64,000 bases of DNA, taken from NCBI GenBank assembly GCA_029237695.1, contig CM055275.1, forward strand, positions 89,702,433 through 89,766,432, in the 5' to 3' direction. The notes beneath the pieces were generated by a model. That model was given only the letters and a program-made list of their open reading frames with translations, did not search any database and was not told where the DNA came from. How positions within the stretch are numbered: the stretch's first letter is position 1; each line of letters begins with the position of its first letter. A program made the translations under genes and the position numbers. Source of the DNA: Conchocele bisecta (Eukaryota > Mollusca > Bivalvia > Lucinida > Thyasiridae). Shown piece after piece: positions 9,764-20,171 of the stretch.

Positions 9764-9965
9764 AATATGGCTGTGACTGGAGCGATGGGAATTATGGATT
9801 TTAGGTCCAGTGTAGATTCAGATCAGCCTGTGCATCCACACAGTCTGATCAGGATCTGAGCTGTTCACCATTGTATCGATAGAACACCTTCGAACAAACA
9901 ATATAGATCACTATCAGACTACAGGAGTGTGCTATTTGATCAGGAGCTACACTGTTTACCAATCT
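9764..9965 (+). mobile_element. MITE family W1 (GTGGCTGTGACTGGA ends), right end lost
   Basis: It begins with ATGGCTGTGACTGGAGC and keeps the internal landmarks of the family (CCAGTGTAGA, CTGATCAGGATCT), but the right inverted end is missing. Complete copies lie at 21584-21831 and 54746-54974. Confidence 0.6.
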
Positions 9966-11179
9966 TCCTTCCCATTAGCAACCGAAAGCGTCCCGCAATC
10001 GAATTGGGGTTGAAAGGAAACCAAACCTAGTCAATAATATTATTGAATAAGAGTCTAATCCCCTCGATGGCAGCCTTGACAATAAAAAACAAAAAAAACA
10101 ATTTAATATGTTTGCTTTACAAACAATGTTAATATAAGTCCTCATCGACCATCATCTTGTGCGGTCGGACGTGGGTCTATACAAAACAACTCAGCATCCC
10201 TAAACACAGATTGTGGCCAAATATTATCAAAATCGGTGAAGCGGTTTATACGTTATTGAAAGATGAAAGGCGTTACTAACGTACGTACGTACGTGCATGG
10301 ACTAACGCTACATCTCTTGCGTATCGACGAGGGGATACTGAGGGATACTGAGGTAGAGTAGCTAGTTATTTCCCTTTGCAAATATATTTATAGAGATCCG
10401 GTCCTATGTTTTATTTTAGTGTTTTTAACATCAAAAGTTTATACATGTATTGCTACCACTCGACAAGGCGGTTCAACTGAGTGGTAACAACATACACATT
10501 AGTTGAAGTAGGGATGGGGTGGGGGGGGGGTGGTGGGTACCCCTTGCCTTCGCCGGACCAATCTTATGGTGCTTCCGACGTCCTGCACATAATATAACCA
10601 TGTGTACTTGAATAGTCGCTAAATCCCAGAATTGTAGAGCTCTGAACATGTTGTTTGGCTGCCGGTTTTGGGAGTACAGTGGAACTTCTCTACACCGGAC
10701 ACCAAGCAAAGATCTGTGATCTTACTTTATAGGTTTCCTAGTCGTTTATTACGAAAAATTGATTTCTCTATGGGAAAATATTTGGAAATTGACTCCGAAA
10801 CATAGCTAGATAGCTTGGAGATGATCTAATTAAGAAAACAAAAGTTAAATTTTAAAAATCAGTCCAGTATTTCTGAAATTCTAAAGAATTCCCCCCTGTT
10901 AAATCCCCATAAACATCTTCACTCTGGGGATTTAACATGGGGAAATTGTTTTTTCGCAATAAAATCAATATTTGACCAAATTTCACGAAATGAAAAGAAG
11001 GCTCATTCTCAAATTTTCCATTAATTTAATACTATCGAAAAAAATATTGGTTTTGAATTGTTTTATGGCCGCAACATTTGGGCAGCTTTCGCGAAACATA
11101 CTACATGTATATGTTAAAATGCCTGTTCATGATCGCATGACACACACACATGTCTAAGAATGGTCATCTGCTGGATTTA
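9966..11179. other. No gene; dispersed repeat fragments and an ACGT simple repeat
   Basis: An (ACGT)n run lies at about 10278-10292. The segment 10449-10600 (TTCAAC-GAGTGGTAACAACATACA ... CGCCGGACCAAT) recurs at about 13278-13380, and a piece of the same kind with a poly-C run lies at 42885-42975. A fragment with CTCTACACCGGACACC at 10690-10706 is a degraded end of the pogo-like family. At 10870-10985 a piece of the W8 palindromic family (see 16208) is present. Only short chance frames are seen. Confidence 0.5.
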
Positions 11180-11281
11180 CAGCGAAACCTCTCTAAACCG
11201 GACACCCTGGGAGGTAAAAACCTCTCTAAACCGGACACCCTGGGGACCTCCCAGGGTGTCCGGTTTAGAGAGGTTTGACTG
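11180..11281. mobile_element. Short pogo-like MITE (CTCTCTAAACCGGACACC arms)
   Basis: A 102-bp near-palindrome runs from CAGCGAAACC to GGTTTGACTG, with TA directly outside both ends, as for pogo/Tc1 target sites. The left arm is partly duplicated (CTCTCTAAACCGGACACC occurs twice). Confidence 0.6.
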
Positions 11282-11396
11282 TATGTGGGTTTTCGTTTTA
11301 TACACTGCAAATGTTATATCAAGCGAATTCACCGTTTTATTTGATAAAATTTGAAGGCGGATTTCGTTATTTTTTGTTGCTACCAGGGTGTTCTGT

Positions 11397-11562
11397 TAGA
11401 GAGGTTTCACAGTCGCTGAATGCCTTCTTGCATTTATTATGCCAAATACAGTTATCGTTTATCGAGACCTCCCAGGGTGTCCGATTAGAGAAGTTTCACA
11501 GTAGCTGAAAGCCTTCTTGCATTTATTGTGCCAAATAAGGTTATCGTTTATCGAGACCTCAA
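11397..11562. repeat. 89-bp tandem duplication containing the pogo-like end
   Basis: CACAGTCGCTGAA at 11408 and CACAGTAGCTGAA at 11497 mark two copies sharing GCCTTCTTGCATTTATT and TTATCGTTTATCGAGACCTC. The unit includes half of a pogo-like terminal repeat. Confidence 0.7.
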
Positions 11563-11689
11563 ATAAAATTGTGCAATTGGTTTATGTATGTTCGTTTACT
11601 GTGCATGAACGTAAAAACCACAACTTGGATATCTGACACATCATCTGAGATCACTTTGGGGGATCATCTGAGGGACATGGAATATTTTT

Positions 11690-11850
11690 TATCAATTCGT
11701 TCCTTCAATTTAAAAATTCGTTCCCTCCAATTAACAATTCGTTTCCACGAATTAACAATTCTCGTTCCCACGAATTAACAATTCGTTCACACGATATAGC
11801 AATTCGTTAAATTGAGGGAACGAATTGTTACTTCGTGGGAACGAATTAAT
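11690..11850. repeat. About 20-bp AATTCGTTCCC/ACGAATTAACA repeat cluster
   Basis: At least six AATTCGTT motifs occur at irregular spacing of about 20-27 bp, followed by the inverted forms GGGAACGAATTGTTA and GGGAACGAATTAATA, so the cluster can fold on itself. No protein is implied. Confidence 0.6.
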
Positions 11851-11890
11851 ACAAATAGAATGATACGTCCCCTGCGGGGCTCGGTACACT

Positions 11891-12132
11891 TTAACCCTTA
11901 GACTGCTACTTACAACAATTGTCGTCTGCTGTTGCTTTTATATCATGCCTTATTTCTCAATAAAAACATACTTTGACAGCACTTCAGAATCACTTTTCAA
12001 TGGAAATGATTCTCAAATGCTGTCAAAGCATGTTGTAAATTATTATAAAATGTTGTTAAAGCATGTTTTTGATGATAAAAATGGAAAATAGAAAACAAAC
12101 AGCAGACGACAAAAAAAATAAGATTGCTTTAA
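11891..12132 (+). mobile_element. MITE family W2, piggyBac-type TTAA target
   Basis: It starts TTAACCCTTAGACTGCT and ends at TTAA (12129-12132). Internal landmarks are AATTGTCGTCTGCTGTTGC on the left and CAGCAGACGAC on the right, around a palindromic middle with CTGTCAAAGCATG. Duplicated TTAA and CCC termini are hallmarks of piggyBac elements. Other copies are at 12386, 26343, about 59397 and a right end at 20172. Confidence 0.75.
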
Positions 12133-12354
12133 CATACAGCGACCATTTTATTCTTAAACATGTAAAACCTCATATTTCCAATACAAACGTCTAACGAACA
12201 AACGAAGCTCACGTGATTAATTATATTATAATACTCGTACAACTTGAAGACAACGGTACATTATTACGCAATTGGTAGGCCGCACTTGATCATGTAAGTA
12301 GCATTTTAATTATTTGTTTTAACATGCAACGCCCGAAGTTGGTTTTTATATAGA

Positions 12355-12720
12355 TGATCTTACATGAGTGATGATTTCATATGTATTAACCTTTAGACCG
12401 CTGTCTTATTTATTTTTTTGTCTACTGTTATTTTCTATTTTCCATTTTTATCATCAAAAACATGCTTTGGCAGCACTTTAGAATAATTTACAACATGCTT
12501 TGACAGCACTTCAGAAGCGCTGTCAAAACATGTTTTTATTGAGAAATATGGCAAGATATATAAAAAAAACAGCAGACGACTATTGTTGCGAGTAGCAGTC
12601 TAAGGGTTAAACGAGTTTTAACTTTCCTGATTTCGAGTTTCCGAGTTGCCGACTTTCCGAGTTTCTTATGAAATCAGTCAATGAGTTTAATAAATATCAT
12701 ATTAAATCAACATTATATTA
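12355..12720. mobile_element. Palindromic MITE W7, split by a W2 insertion
   Basis: Left part GATCTTACATGAGTGATG (12357-12374) and right part with GAGTTTCTTATGAAATCAGT and GAGTTTAATAAATATCAT match the uninterrupted copy at 62411-62530. A third copy is at about 13535-13650. The W2 element sits at the TTAA of this element. Confidence 0.65.
12386..12610 (-). mobile_element. MITE W2 nested in W7
   Basis: Flanked by TTAA at 12386-12389 and 12607-12610. Relative to the copy at 11891 it is inverted: the strong end AGCAGTCTAAGGG is on the right. The left end is more diverged. Confidence 0.75.
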
Positions 12721-13100
12721 TTTGTATTGCACATCATCATCATTTGAATTTGTATTGTTACCTAACATTTTTATTCGGCCGCTAGCGAAGAATTATACAA
12801 CCGACTTCCACATTCCAGCTTTTATGCAAATGAGCATATGTCGGTGGCAGCACATATTTTGCGAGTTGAACGTTTTAAAAACACGGGTCTTACGCCATAA
12901 CAAATAGCTAGTTCCAACAGCTTGATCGCATTTTCATTTTTAAGTGCAATACATGTAAATGGTTTGTTTGCTTTTGTTGTGCTATTTATTTTGTTATTGA
13001 AAACGTTTCCGTATGCCGCTAATGTAACCCTTTGTTGCATTGGCATGATAATGTGTTATTCCACAGTCTGCGTTAATCTTGCCAATAATGTCAATGTTTT

Positions 13101-13212
13101 TCAATATGCTTGAATAGTGTGCTTGAAGTGAAGCAGCTTGATTGGCTGAGAATAAGCACATGCTACATCTCAGACTCAGCCAATCAAATTGCTTGAATGC
13201 GAGTTTAGATTG
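13101..13212. mobile_element. Small palindromic MITE (TTGATTGGCTGAG arms)
   Basis: AAGCAGCTTGATTGGCTGAG (13131-13150) is mirrored by CTCAGCCAATCAAATTGCTT (13175-13194). Related sequence is found at about 19000-19045 and 54560-54645. The DNA between 12721 and 13100 shows no gene. Confidence 0.55.
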
Positions 13213-13666
13213 CCAATAGATGTTCAGAAACGTTCACATCTGGGCAAGATTAGCGCTGGCGGTTGTGGCCGCGAGACGGTTCAACCGAGTGGTAACAACA
13301 TACATTGCGGGTGGGCACTGGGGGCACCCACGAGATTCGCCGGACCAATGTTATGATGCTTCCGGAGCCCCTGCACAGTGTAATATATTAACAAAGTATA
13401 GTAACACAGTGTATTCAAATCATAATAAACTAGTGTGCATTATATGCAAATGAGCTCACTACATAAAACATGTCTGTGATCAATAAAACTTCAGTGTATG
13501 GTGTTGTGATTATGCAATAAATGTAGCCTAACGTATGTGATGATGTGATATGGTATTTATTTAATAAACTCGTTGACTGGCAGGTTTCCATAGTCTCGTT
13601 TCTTACGAAATCAATAAACGTGTTAAATACATATCATATAACGTAAGTCAACACCGGTATTTAATA

Positions 13667-13766
13667 TATGACTACGTCTTTCAGTCATTCTTCATTGACC
13701 GAAACACGGCCACGTGATTATCTACAAATTGAATGTAGACCTCTGAACGGTTTGTTTACGCGAATA
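13667..13766 (+). pseudogene. GT92-type glycosyltransferase 3' exon scrap
   Basis: About 100 bp match, at roughly nine bases in ten, the C-terminal coding end of the GT92 gene at 61323-62391 (positions about 61342-61438 on the minus strand). The last 57 bp before the break differ at only one or two bases and encode RDYLQIECRPLNGLF. One indel shifts the frame in the upstream half. The coding match stops at the insertion of the element at 13767 and weakly resumes after it (about 14349-14372). It is a duplicated, dead fragment. Confidence 0.75.
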
Positions 13767-14348
13767 TATGGTGTACAAACTGGGTCAAAACTAAAGTTAC
13801 AGGTGCAGCTATAAAAATATACAGGTGCACCTGTAAATACAGCTGCAGCTGTAAAAATACAATTTAGTTTTGACCCTGTTCGTACACCATATGGTGTACG
13901 AACGGGTCAAAAATAAATTTACAGGTGCAGCTATAAAAATATGCAGGTGCACCTGCATTTTTACAGCTGCACCTGTAAATGTATAGCTGAACATGTAAAT
14001 TGTATAGCTGCAGCTGTAAATGTATAGCTGCAGCTGTATTTTTATAGCTGCAGCTATACATGTATTTTACTTGTGCAGCTATACATTTACAGGTGCAGCT
14101 ATACATTTACATGTGCAGCTATACATTTACAGGTTCAGCTATACATTTACAGGTGCAGCTGTAAGAAATGCAGGTGCACCTGCATATTTTGTAGCTGCAC
14201 CTGTAAGTTTGGTTTTGACAAAACTAAATTGTATTTTTAAAGGTGTTTACAGCTGTATTTGTATAGATGCACCTGTAAATTACAGGTGCACCTGTATATT
14301 TTTATAGCTGCATCTGAACAGTTAGTTTTCACCCCGTTCGTACACCAT
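13767..14348. mobile_element. Two TA-joined non-autonomous elements rich in CAGGTG/CAGCTG
   Basis: Ends are TGGTGTAC and GTACACCA, with AACxGGGTCAAAA just inside. Two units (about 13773-13890 and 13892-14346) meet at GTACACCATATGGTGTAC, sharing one TA. Inside both, a unit of about 20 bp of the type ACAGGTGCAGCTATACATTT is repeated with variants. The whole block interrupts the GT92 scrap. TA joints suggest a Tc1/mariner-type mobiliser; no transposase is present. Confidence 0.65.
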
Positions 14349-14691
14349 ACGAATAAGCGATACCGGTTTGAAATGTGTTTATTCATGTAAACCAAACCTA
14401 TTGTTCACCTCCTTAGAGCGCATGCGTAAAGCTGACACATGTAATTAACATTGTGTTTACACTGTTATTGACTTCCCGATCGTATGAATATTCGTGGTAC
14501 GGGTCATATAATAAAACAATTCTAGTATTTGTGTAGTTCTACGTGCGATTTATGGCATTTGTTAAGGTTACGTTTTCGTTTTAACCAGATATAAGTGGAT
14601 GTACCTGTGGAAATGTGGCTCATAGCAACTGTTGCAAGTATTGATTTGTGTTTACTACCACGCATTCGCAGATTTATATGCTACATTGGAA

Positions 14692-14790
14692 TCTCTTTTT
14701 ATCCCGTCAACACAGTGAGTATGTGCCGTGAAACACTGTGCCGTGAAACATTTTTGATATCCAGTCAATACTATTTTTGCATTTTAAAGC
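14692..14790. mobile_element. Partial X module of bimodular MITE W4
   Basis: TTTTTATCCCGTCAACACAG followed by GTGCCGTGAAACAC and TTTTTGATATCC matches the left half of the X module seen in full at 57048, 58950 and 63190. The right half is missing. Confidence 0.6.
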
Positions 14791-14794
14791 CATT

Positions 14795-15465
14795 TTTAGG
14801 TTTCCTCCCGAAACCGGACAATTTTCATAGTCCCGATTTAATTCCTTCTTTATTCAATGTACTAAAACCCTCTGAATAACGGTCCTCTGAATTCCGGAAA
14901 CCGGACGATTTTCCAAAAAAAAGAAGACTTTTCAGCATAATGTTATCTCTGAATACCGGACGGATCAGAATTGCTAAAATCACCAAGCGCCCGCGGCAGG
15001 AGATAAATTTCACACAATTTTCGTGTTGGATTTCATGTCAGACAGTTGTGATAAGAGAGACGTTACGCATTTCACACGGTTCACAAGTCAAGGATGTTTT
15101 GTGTCTGACAACCTACAAATATTTCCGAGCATGTGATCGACGCGTGATATTGGAAAACCGACCAATAAAACCCGACTTTCGTCAAAACAAAGATAGATAC
15201 TCGATATTTACATTTACAAATCGGGCCGTGTTTGGTCTTGAATTAAATAGTGAAAAACATGCCGCTATTTTCCATTGAAGACTTAAATCGATTGATGCGG
15301 CTGTAATTGACGACGGCAGGTATATGTAAGGTAGTTATGAGGTCAAATAATCATTGAAAATTGCCGATTAGTCTTCTAAAAACCACTAAAAACCGGAAAC
15401 CTCTCTAAACCGGACTTTTTATCCGGTCCACAGGCTGTCCGGTATTCGGAGTTTCTACTGTAGTA
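14795..15465. mobile_element. Degenerate pogo-like element (CCGGAC-containing ends)
   Basis: Fragments of the end sequence recur at both sides: GAAACCGGACAATTTTC on the left (about 14811), and ACCTCTCTAAACCGGAC plus CTGTCCGGTATTCGGAG on the right (15399-15451). The longest frame inside (14940-15278, plus strand) has no recognisable transposase motif, so this is probably a non-autonomous relic. Confidence 0.4.
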
Positions 15466-15602
15466 GGTTAGTGCCGTGAATGGAAACAAATATCTGGCGC
15501 GGCACGGAAACAGGATGTGCTCGGCAGAGCCTCGCCCATCCCGTTTCCTGAGCCTTGCCAGATATTTTTCCCATTCACGGCACTAACCTACTATTCTATA
15601 TA
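15455..15602. mobile_element. Solo Y module of MITE W4
   Basis: A near-palindrome from TAGTAGGTTAGTGCCGTGAA to TTCACGGCACTAACCTACTA with the middle GGATGTGCTCGGCAGAGCC. Here it stands without an X module directly attached. Confidence 0.75.
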
Positions 15603-15892
15603 AACCAGTCACCATGGGAAGTCACATTGTGTCCAGTATAGAGAGATTCCGCTGTAAATCAGGGCCCGGCTGCTCAAAGCTTCTGTTAGCTTAACAGACT
15701 GTCCAATCCTTAGCATCTTGAAAATATGAGCACTCACGAACACATGCCTGTGATTTTTATTCGTGAAAAAAAACATACAGATACTGAACTGATATTGAAA
15801 CTCATTATACAAGCTGGGGTTTCCTGTGTATCCGAGATTTAGAGACGTTAATGTGTATTATTTGTTTGACGCATGACTTCATTGGGTTTTCA

Positions 15893-16200
15893 TTGACTGA
15901 ATGGCGAATAGTGTAGAGCCTGATTAGCATGCTAGCGGGTGCGCATGCTGATCAGGGACTATACTGGTCGCAATATCATACGTATCACTCATACGCACAC
16001 TTTCTCCAGACACTGTTATATATGGTTGTAACTGGAGAAATGAGGCAAATTGGTTTTGCCACCAGTGTAGATCCAAAAGTCTGATCAGCATAAGTGCCGT
16101 TTGTCAGTTCATCAATGAAACATCATCATGCGTCTAACAAGGAAAACTGACCGTTATCTGGCTACACCAGTGATCAGGAGATACTTGAGTCATCAGGAGC
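15893..16200. mobile_element. Two W1 MITE fragments in order right half, left half
   Basis: 15893-16010 resembles the right half of W1 (GAATGGCGAATAGTG ... ACTGGTCGCAATATC ... TTTCTCCAGACAC), and 16015-16200 the left half (ATATGGTTGTAACTGGAGAA). The order is reversed compared with a complete copy, which implies two abutting truncated copies. 15603-15892 has no gene and a pogo-like scrap near 15630. Confidence 0.5.
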
Positions 16201-16207
16201 TAAATGT

Positions 16208-16946
16208 ACACTACTGTCTGTTTCACGTTTTGTTGCCGACGAACTTTTGGCTATTAAACATATTAAAAATAAAAAAATATTTAAAAGTACTTTTTAATCA
16301 ATATCATAAAAAGTCACCGTCCCCAATTGTTTTTATTTCATTAAATTCCGTAAAATATTGATTTTATTGCGAATTTCACCTGGGGCGAAAAGGAAGAGGA
16401 AGGTGAGCAGTAGCCAATTTCATCAAACTTGCAAAGTATACAATGTACTTATCTAACATTATTAATTATTTATTTTTCCCAAAATGCATTATTTTAAATA
16501 GAATTAACCACTGCACATATTTGATGATTACAAGTATGCAGAATTATTATACTGATTTTATTACATTATCATAGCCAAATTGGCTGTGATAATGTAATAA
16601 ATTTAGTATACTAAAAATTAATAAACTTTGATACATAAGTATACTTTGCAATGTTGTTGAAATAGGCTACTGGAGGGTCGGAAAACGAAAACATTTGGAT
16701 ATTGACTCCGAAACCTGGTTAGTTAGCTGGGAAATGATGTAACTAAGAAAACAAAAGATAGATTTTGAAAATCGGTCCATAAACAAGAATACATTTTTTT
16801 CGCAATAAGATCCAAATCATATTTTTTTCTGGAGGGTGACTTTTGTTATTGATGAAAAAGTACTTACATTTAAATGTTATTTAGATTTAATGTGTTTAAT
16901 AGCCAAACGTTCGTCGGCAGATAAACGTGGAACAGACAGTAGTTAC
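16208..16946. mobile_element. Palindromic MITE W8, about 740 bp
   Basis: The left end has CACTACTGTCTGTTTCACG and GACGAACTTTTGGCTATTAA; the right end has the mirrored TTTAATAGCCAAACGTTCGTC and CGTGGAACAGACAGTAGT. Inner arms carry AAGTCACC ... and GGTGACTTTT, and TTTTATTGCGAA. An internal hairpin (16547-16610, TTATACTGATTTTATTACAT) surrounds TAGCCAAATTGGC. A second copy is at 18342-18878. Confidence 0.65.
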
Positions 16947-18109
16947 AAATCACATAAGCCCCATTTTTACAGTCACAATCTCATATATGCTAGTTGCGAA
17001 GGGTAACTCTTGCAATCGTCCGTACTACAGATGTTGGACAGAAGTAGTTTCCCACCTATTGAAATCCCATAGACTTACATGTATTTCTAACTGTGCTTGT
17101 TAACATCTTACTTCAAATATACTGTACATATTTGAATGAAGTAAAATGCATTGATTAGCTAATAGAGTTGCGCAGAATTTGATTCATATGTGTATTCAAT
17201 ATTCAAAGTAGTTTACAAGATGCATGTAGTTAAACATATGGGATTTTTTTTTGAAATGCTGTTCCCATTGACGTCAATGGTGACGTCGCTCAAAATGTGA
17301 CATAAAATAATTAGGCCATATTTAAAAACATGTGACTATTGTATCTATTGAACTGCTTTCGATAATCAGTAACCTAAACATTCATATTCTGCATAAATCT
17401 AATTTCTTTCAAACACTTTATATTTAATTAATTGGTAAAGTATGTACAGAGCTACATATTTGAGAGTAAAGATGGAAATACATTTAAGTCTATGGGGTTT
17501 TAACTTTCGATACGGTAGGTGGACAAAAGTAATTTCTCGAAATTTAAAACTGATTTAAAAACGCAAGTTGCCTGGGTCTCAGATATGTACAGAAACTAGG
17601 CTAGTAAAATTAATTTACTTTTAAATTCCAATATATTTTGTTATTATATTTGGCCTGATTGACTTTCAAGTGTATTTAACTGAAACATTATTACTTAATA
17701 AATATTGTGTAATTATATAGAGGATATTCATAGTTTTGCAACGAACATGACATGTATGTTCATCGAGTGGTGTGAAATGTCCATATGTTACTCGTGCCTA
17801 ACATATTCGTTGCAAACATATGAATATTCTATTTATTATATACCGCTCCATGGAAATTAGCAGTTTTTCTAGACTGTATACTGTAATGAATGTGTATGTG
17901 CAGCCTATTTCCGCTGTTTTACTGCCGATGCGCGTTATGAATATAGATAGCGGAAGTAGTTGTCTTTTAACCGGAAGTTGTTTATTTCATTGATGAGAAC
18001 ATATGACTTTTATTTACATCGTATAACTATGTATTTCATGGGTAGGTATATAATATAATGTCAATATGAAACAGCACAAGTGTTAAAATGTTGTTTGTTT
18101 TGTTTACAG
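16947..18109. other. No gene seen; palindromic segment near 17720-17850
   Basis: A W1 right-end scrap lies at about 16950-16992. AATAAATATTGTGTAATTAT/GAATATTC... and TTTTGCAACGAACATGACAT are mirrored around 17780 by CATATTCGTTGCAAA and ATGAATATTCTATTTATTAT, giving a small palindromic repeat. The remaining sequence is AT-rich with only short chance frames. Confidence 0.4.
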
Positions 18110-18340
18110 AATAATGCAGTAGATCTAGCTACATGTATGATGCATTTCAAGACACGCGTTTGTTTTCTTGGAGCTGGTGTCGTTTGTTGCATACTTATGT
18201 ATGCGGTGAAGATATTTATAGACGATTACCATGGTAACGTATCAGCAATATATGACCGTATAGTCAACGATGTGCCAATGTTTACGTTTTCGAAAACTGG
18301 AAACGAGACTCGCCATATAATGACCGAGTCCGCAATGGGT
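18110..18340 (+). CDS. Candidate host exon encoding a type II membrane anchor
   Basis: A splice-acceptor-like TTTTGTTTACAG ends at 18109, followed by an open frame. From the first Met (MMHFKTRVCFLG, 18139) there is a basic segment and then a hydrophobic stretch (VCFLGAGVVCCILMYAVKIF), followed by a soluble segment with an NVS and an NET sequon. This is the layout of a Golgi type II enzyme such as a glycosyltransferase. The frame continues into W8 MITE sequence after about 18340, so the real exon must end before that. No partner exon is identified in the window. Confidence 0.3.
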
Positions 18341-18341
18341 A

Positions 18342-18878
18342 CACTACTGTCTGTTCCACGTTTTCTGCCGAGTCCGACGAACTTTTGGCTATTAAACACA
18401 TTCAATCTTAAAAATATTTAAGTGTAAGTATTTTTTCATCAAGGTCATTAAAGTCACCCTCCCAATTTTTTATTTGATAAAATGCCATCAAATATTGATT
18501 TTATTGCGAATTTCCTATGAAAATTCAACATGGGGGAACATGAGGAGGAGCTGTGGGAGGTGTCAACAAACCAAAATATGTTGTCAGAAACCTAGTTAGA
18601 TAGCTTGGAAATGATGTCACTAAGAGAACAAATTAGATTTTGAAAATCGGTCCACATAAAAAATGCATGGATATTTTTAAAAATCTATGTTTAGCCCCCA
18701 TGTTAAATTCCCATAGGAAAATCGTTTTTTCGCAATAAAATCACTAGTTAATGGAAATTCATCAAATTTTGTTTTTTTGGGGGAGGGTGACTTTTTTATT
18801 ATTGATGAAAAAGTACTTACATTTATATATTTAAAAACCAAAAGGTAGTCGGCAGCAAAACGTGAAGCAGACAGTAGT
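18342..18878. mobile_element. Palindromic MITE W8, second copy
   Basis: It begins ACACTACTGTCTGTTCCACG and ends with the mirrored CGTGAAGCAGACAGTAGT. Internal arms with AAAGTCACCCTCCC and GGGAGGGTGACTTTT match the copy at 16208. 18879-19506 holds a fragment of the TTGATTGGCTGAG family near 19000-19045 and otherwise no gene. Confidence 0.65.
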
Positions 18879-19506
18879 ATCTGCGTTAATTCGCCTTGCC
18901 GAATACTGGAGACACTATCCAAGAAGAATATTCGCGTTTCTACTACACAGCCACCGGCGTTAATCTTGCCCAAATCATATACGTCTCTGTACATATATTG
19001 GCATTGCCAACTCGCAATCAAGCAATCTGATTGCCTGAGCCAATATGTGTCAACTTATTTAGGCTATAGCAAGTCCTTTCTCTGTTAAGCGTCCGCGTAC
19101 GGGTACGTTTTGAAATTGGTTCTGTGAAAAAACAAACACAATGTGTATGCTATTTTACACTATTTACTGGTGAAGTAATTTGAAAACTGATTGTGGAGCT
19201 TGTTCAAGTATTGAATCCGTTCATGAATGTCCACTTAATAAGTTTAATAAGAGTATTTTCCTCTTTTTACTGAACTGTTCTGGCTGAAACCAAAGGGTTT
19301 TTAAAATAAGTTTACCTTCGTCTTTTCAAGGCCTTGTTTGTTTTTGCCGGATACGTAGGTAGGTATTGGCCACCTGGGTGGACGCTTAACAGTGAACAGT
19401 CATTGTATAGCCTTATTTCAAAATACTTGTATTTTGGAATACTGAAATTGAAAAAGGTTGGCAAGACTAGTGCAGGCAGTAGCGTGTCTTATTCTATATT
19501 GTATAT

Positions 19507-19671
19507 CAAGGTGCATGATCACGTGGTTAAACAACAACAACAATGGATGAAAGTGTTGAAATCACGCCCACTCCAAAGTAAGAATTATTTTATATTTTCC
19601 TTAAAAGGCAACGAATTTTTATGAAATATGGCTCAGCAAACGCGTCTTCATGAGCTGCATTTTGGTGGTCT
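19507..19671. mobile_element. Left arm of palindromic MITE W9, cut by the assembly gap
   Basis: CAAGGTGCATGATCACGTGG followed by (CAA)n and TGAAAGTGTTGAAATC matches the left arm of the complete copy at 60391-60825. The sequence stops at TTTGGTGGTCT where the Ns start; the right arm is not seen. Confidence 0.7.
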
Positions 19672-20171
19672 NNNNNNNNNNNNNNNNNNNNNNNNNNNNN
19701 NNNNNNNNNNNNNNNNNNNNNNNNNNNNNNNNNNNNNNNNNNNNNNNNNNNNNNNNNNNNNNNNNNNNNNNNNNNNNNNNNNNNNNNNNNNNNNNNNNNN
19801 NNNNNNNNNNNNNNNNNNNNNNNNNNNNNNNNNNNNNNNNNNNNNNNNNNNNNNNNNNNNNNNNNNNNNNNNNNNNNNNNNNNNNNNNNNNNNNNNNNNN
19901 NNNNNNNNNNNNNNNNNNNNNNNNNNNNNNNNNNNNNNNNNNNNNNNNNNNNNNNNNNNNNNNNNNNNNNNNNNNNNNNNNNNNNNNNNNNNNNNNNNNN
20001 NNNNNNNNNNNNNNNNNNNNNNNNNNNNNNNNNNNNNNNNNNNNNNNNNNNNNNNNNNNNNNNNNNNNNNNNNNNNNNNNNNNNNNNNNNNNNNNNNNNN
20101 NNNNNNNNNNNNNNNNNNNNNNNNNNNNNNNNNNNNNNNNNNNNNNNNNNNNNNNNNNNNNNNNNNNNNNN
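19672..20171. other. Assembly gap of exactly 500 N
   Basis: All bases are N, and the round length suggests a gap of unknown true size. It lies inside a palindromic MITE on the left and a W2 MITE right end on the right. Frames spanning it are meaningless. Confidence 0.99.

Larger units (their letters stand above)
1..9764. mobile_element. Polinton/Maverick (adintovirus-like) element, decayed, left end outside window
   Basis: Recognised by co-occurrence within 9.5 kb of a retroviral-type integrase (4536-5441), a protein-primed family B DNA polymerase (5404-8834), a penton-like jelly-roll candidate (2295-2957) and several small genes on both strands, which is the diagnostic Polinton gene set. 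Base composition is AT-rich and many leaders just before the start codon are runs of A. Nearly every long gene has at least one frameshift or stop, so this copy is not autonomous. The FtsK-type ATPase and adenain-like protease are not seen; they may lie left of base 1 or be lost. The right boundary is put just before a MITE at 9764 and is approximate. Confidence 0.88.

Noticed and set aside
14940..15278. 112-codon frame as a pogo transposase
   Set aside because: No DNA-binding or DDE-type motif is visible and the frame starts inside terminal-repeat-like sequence.
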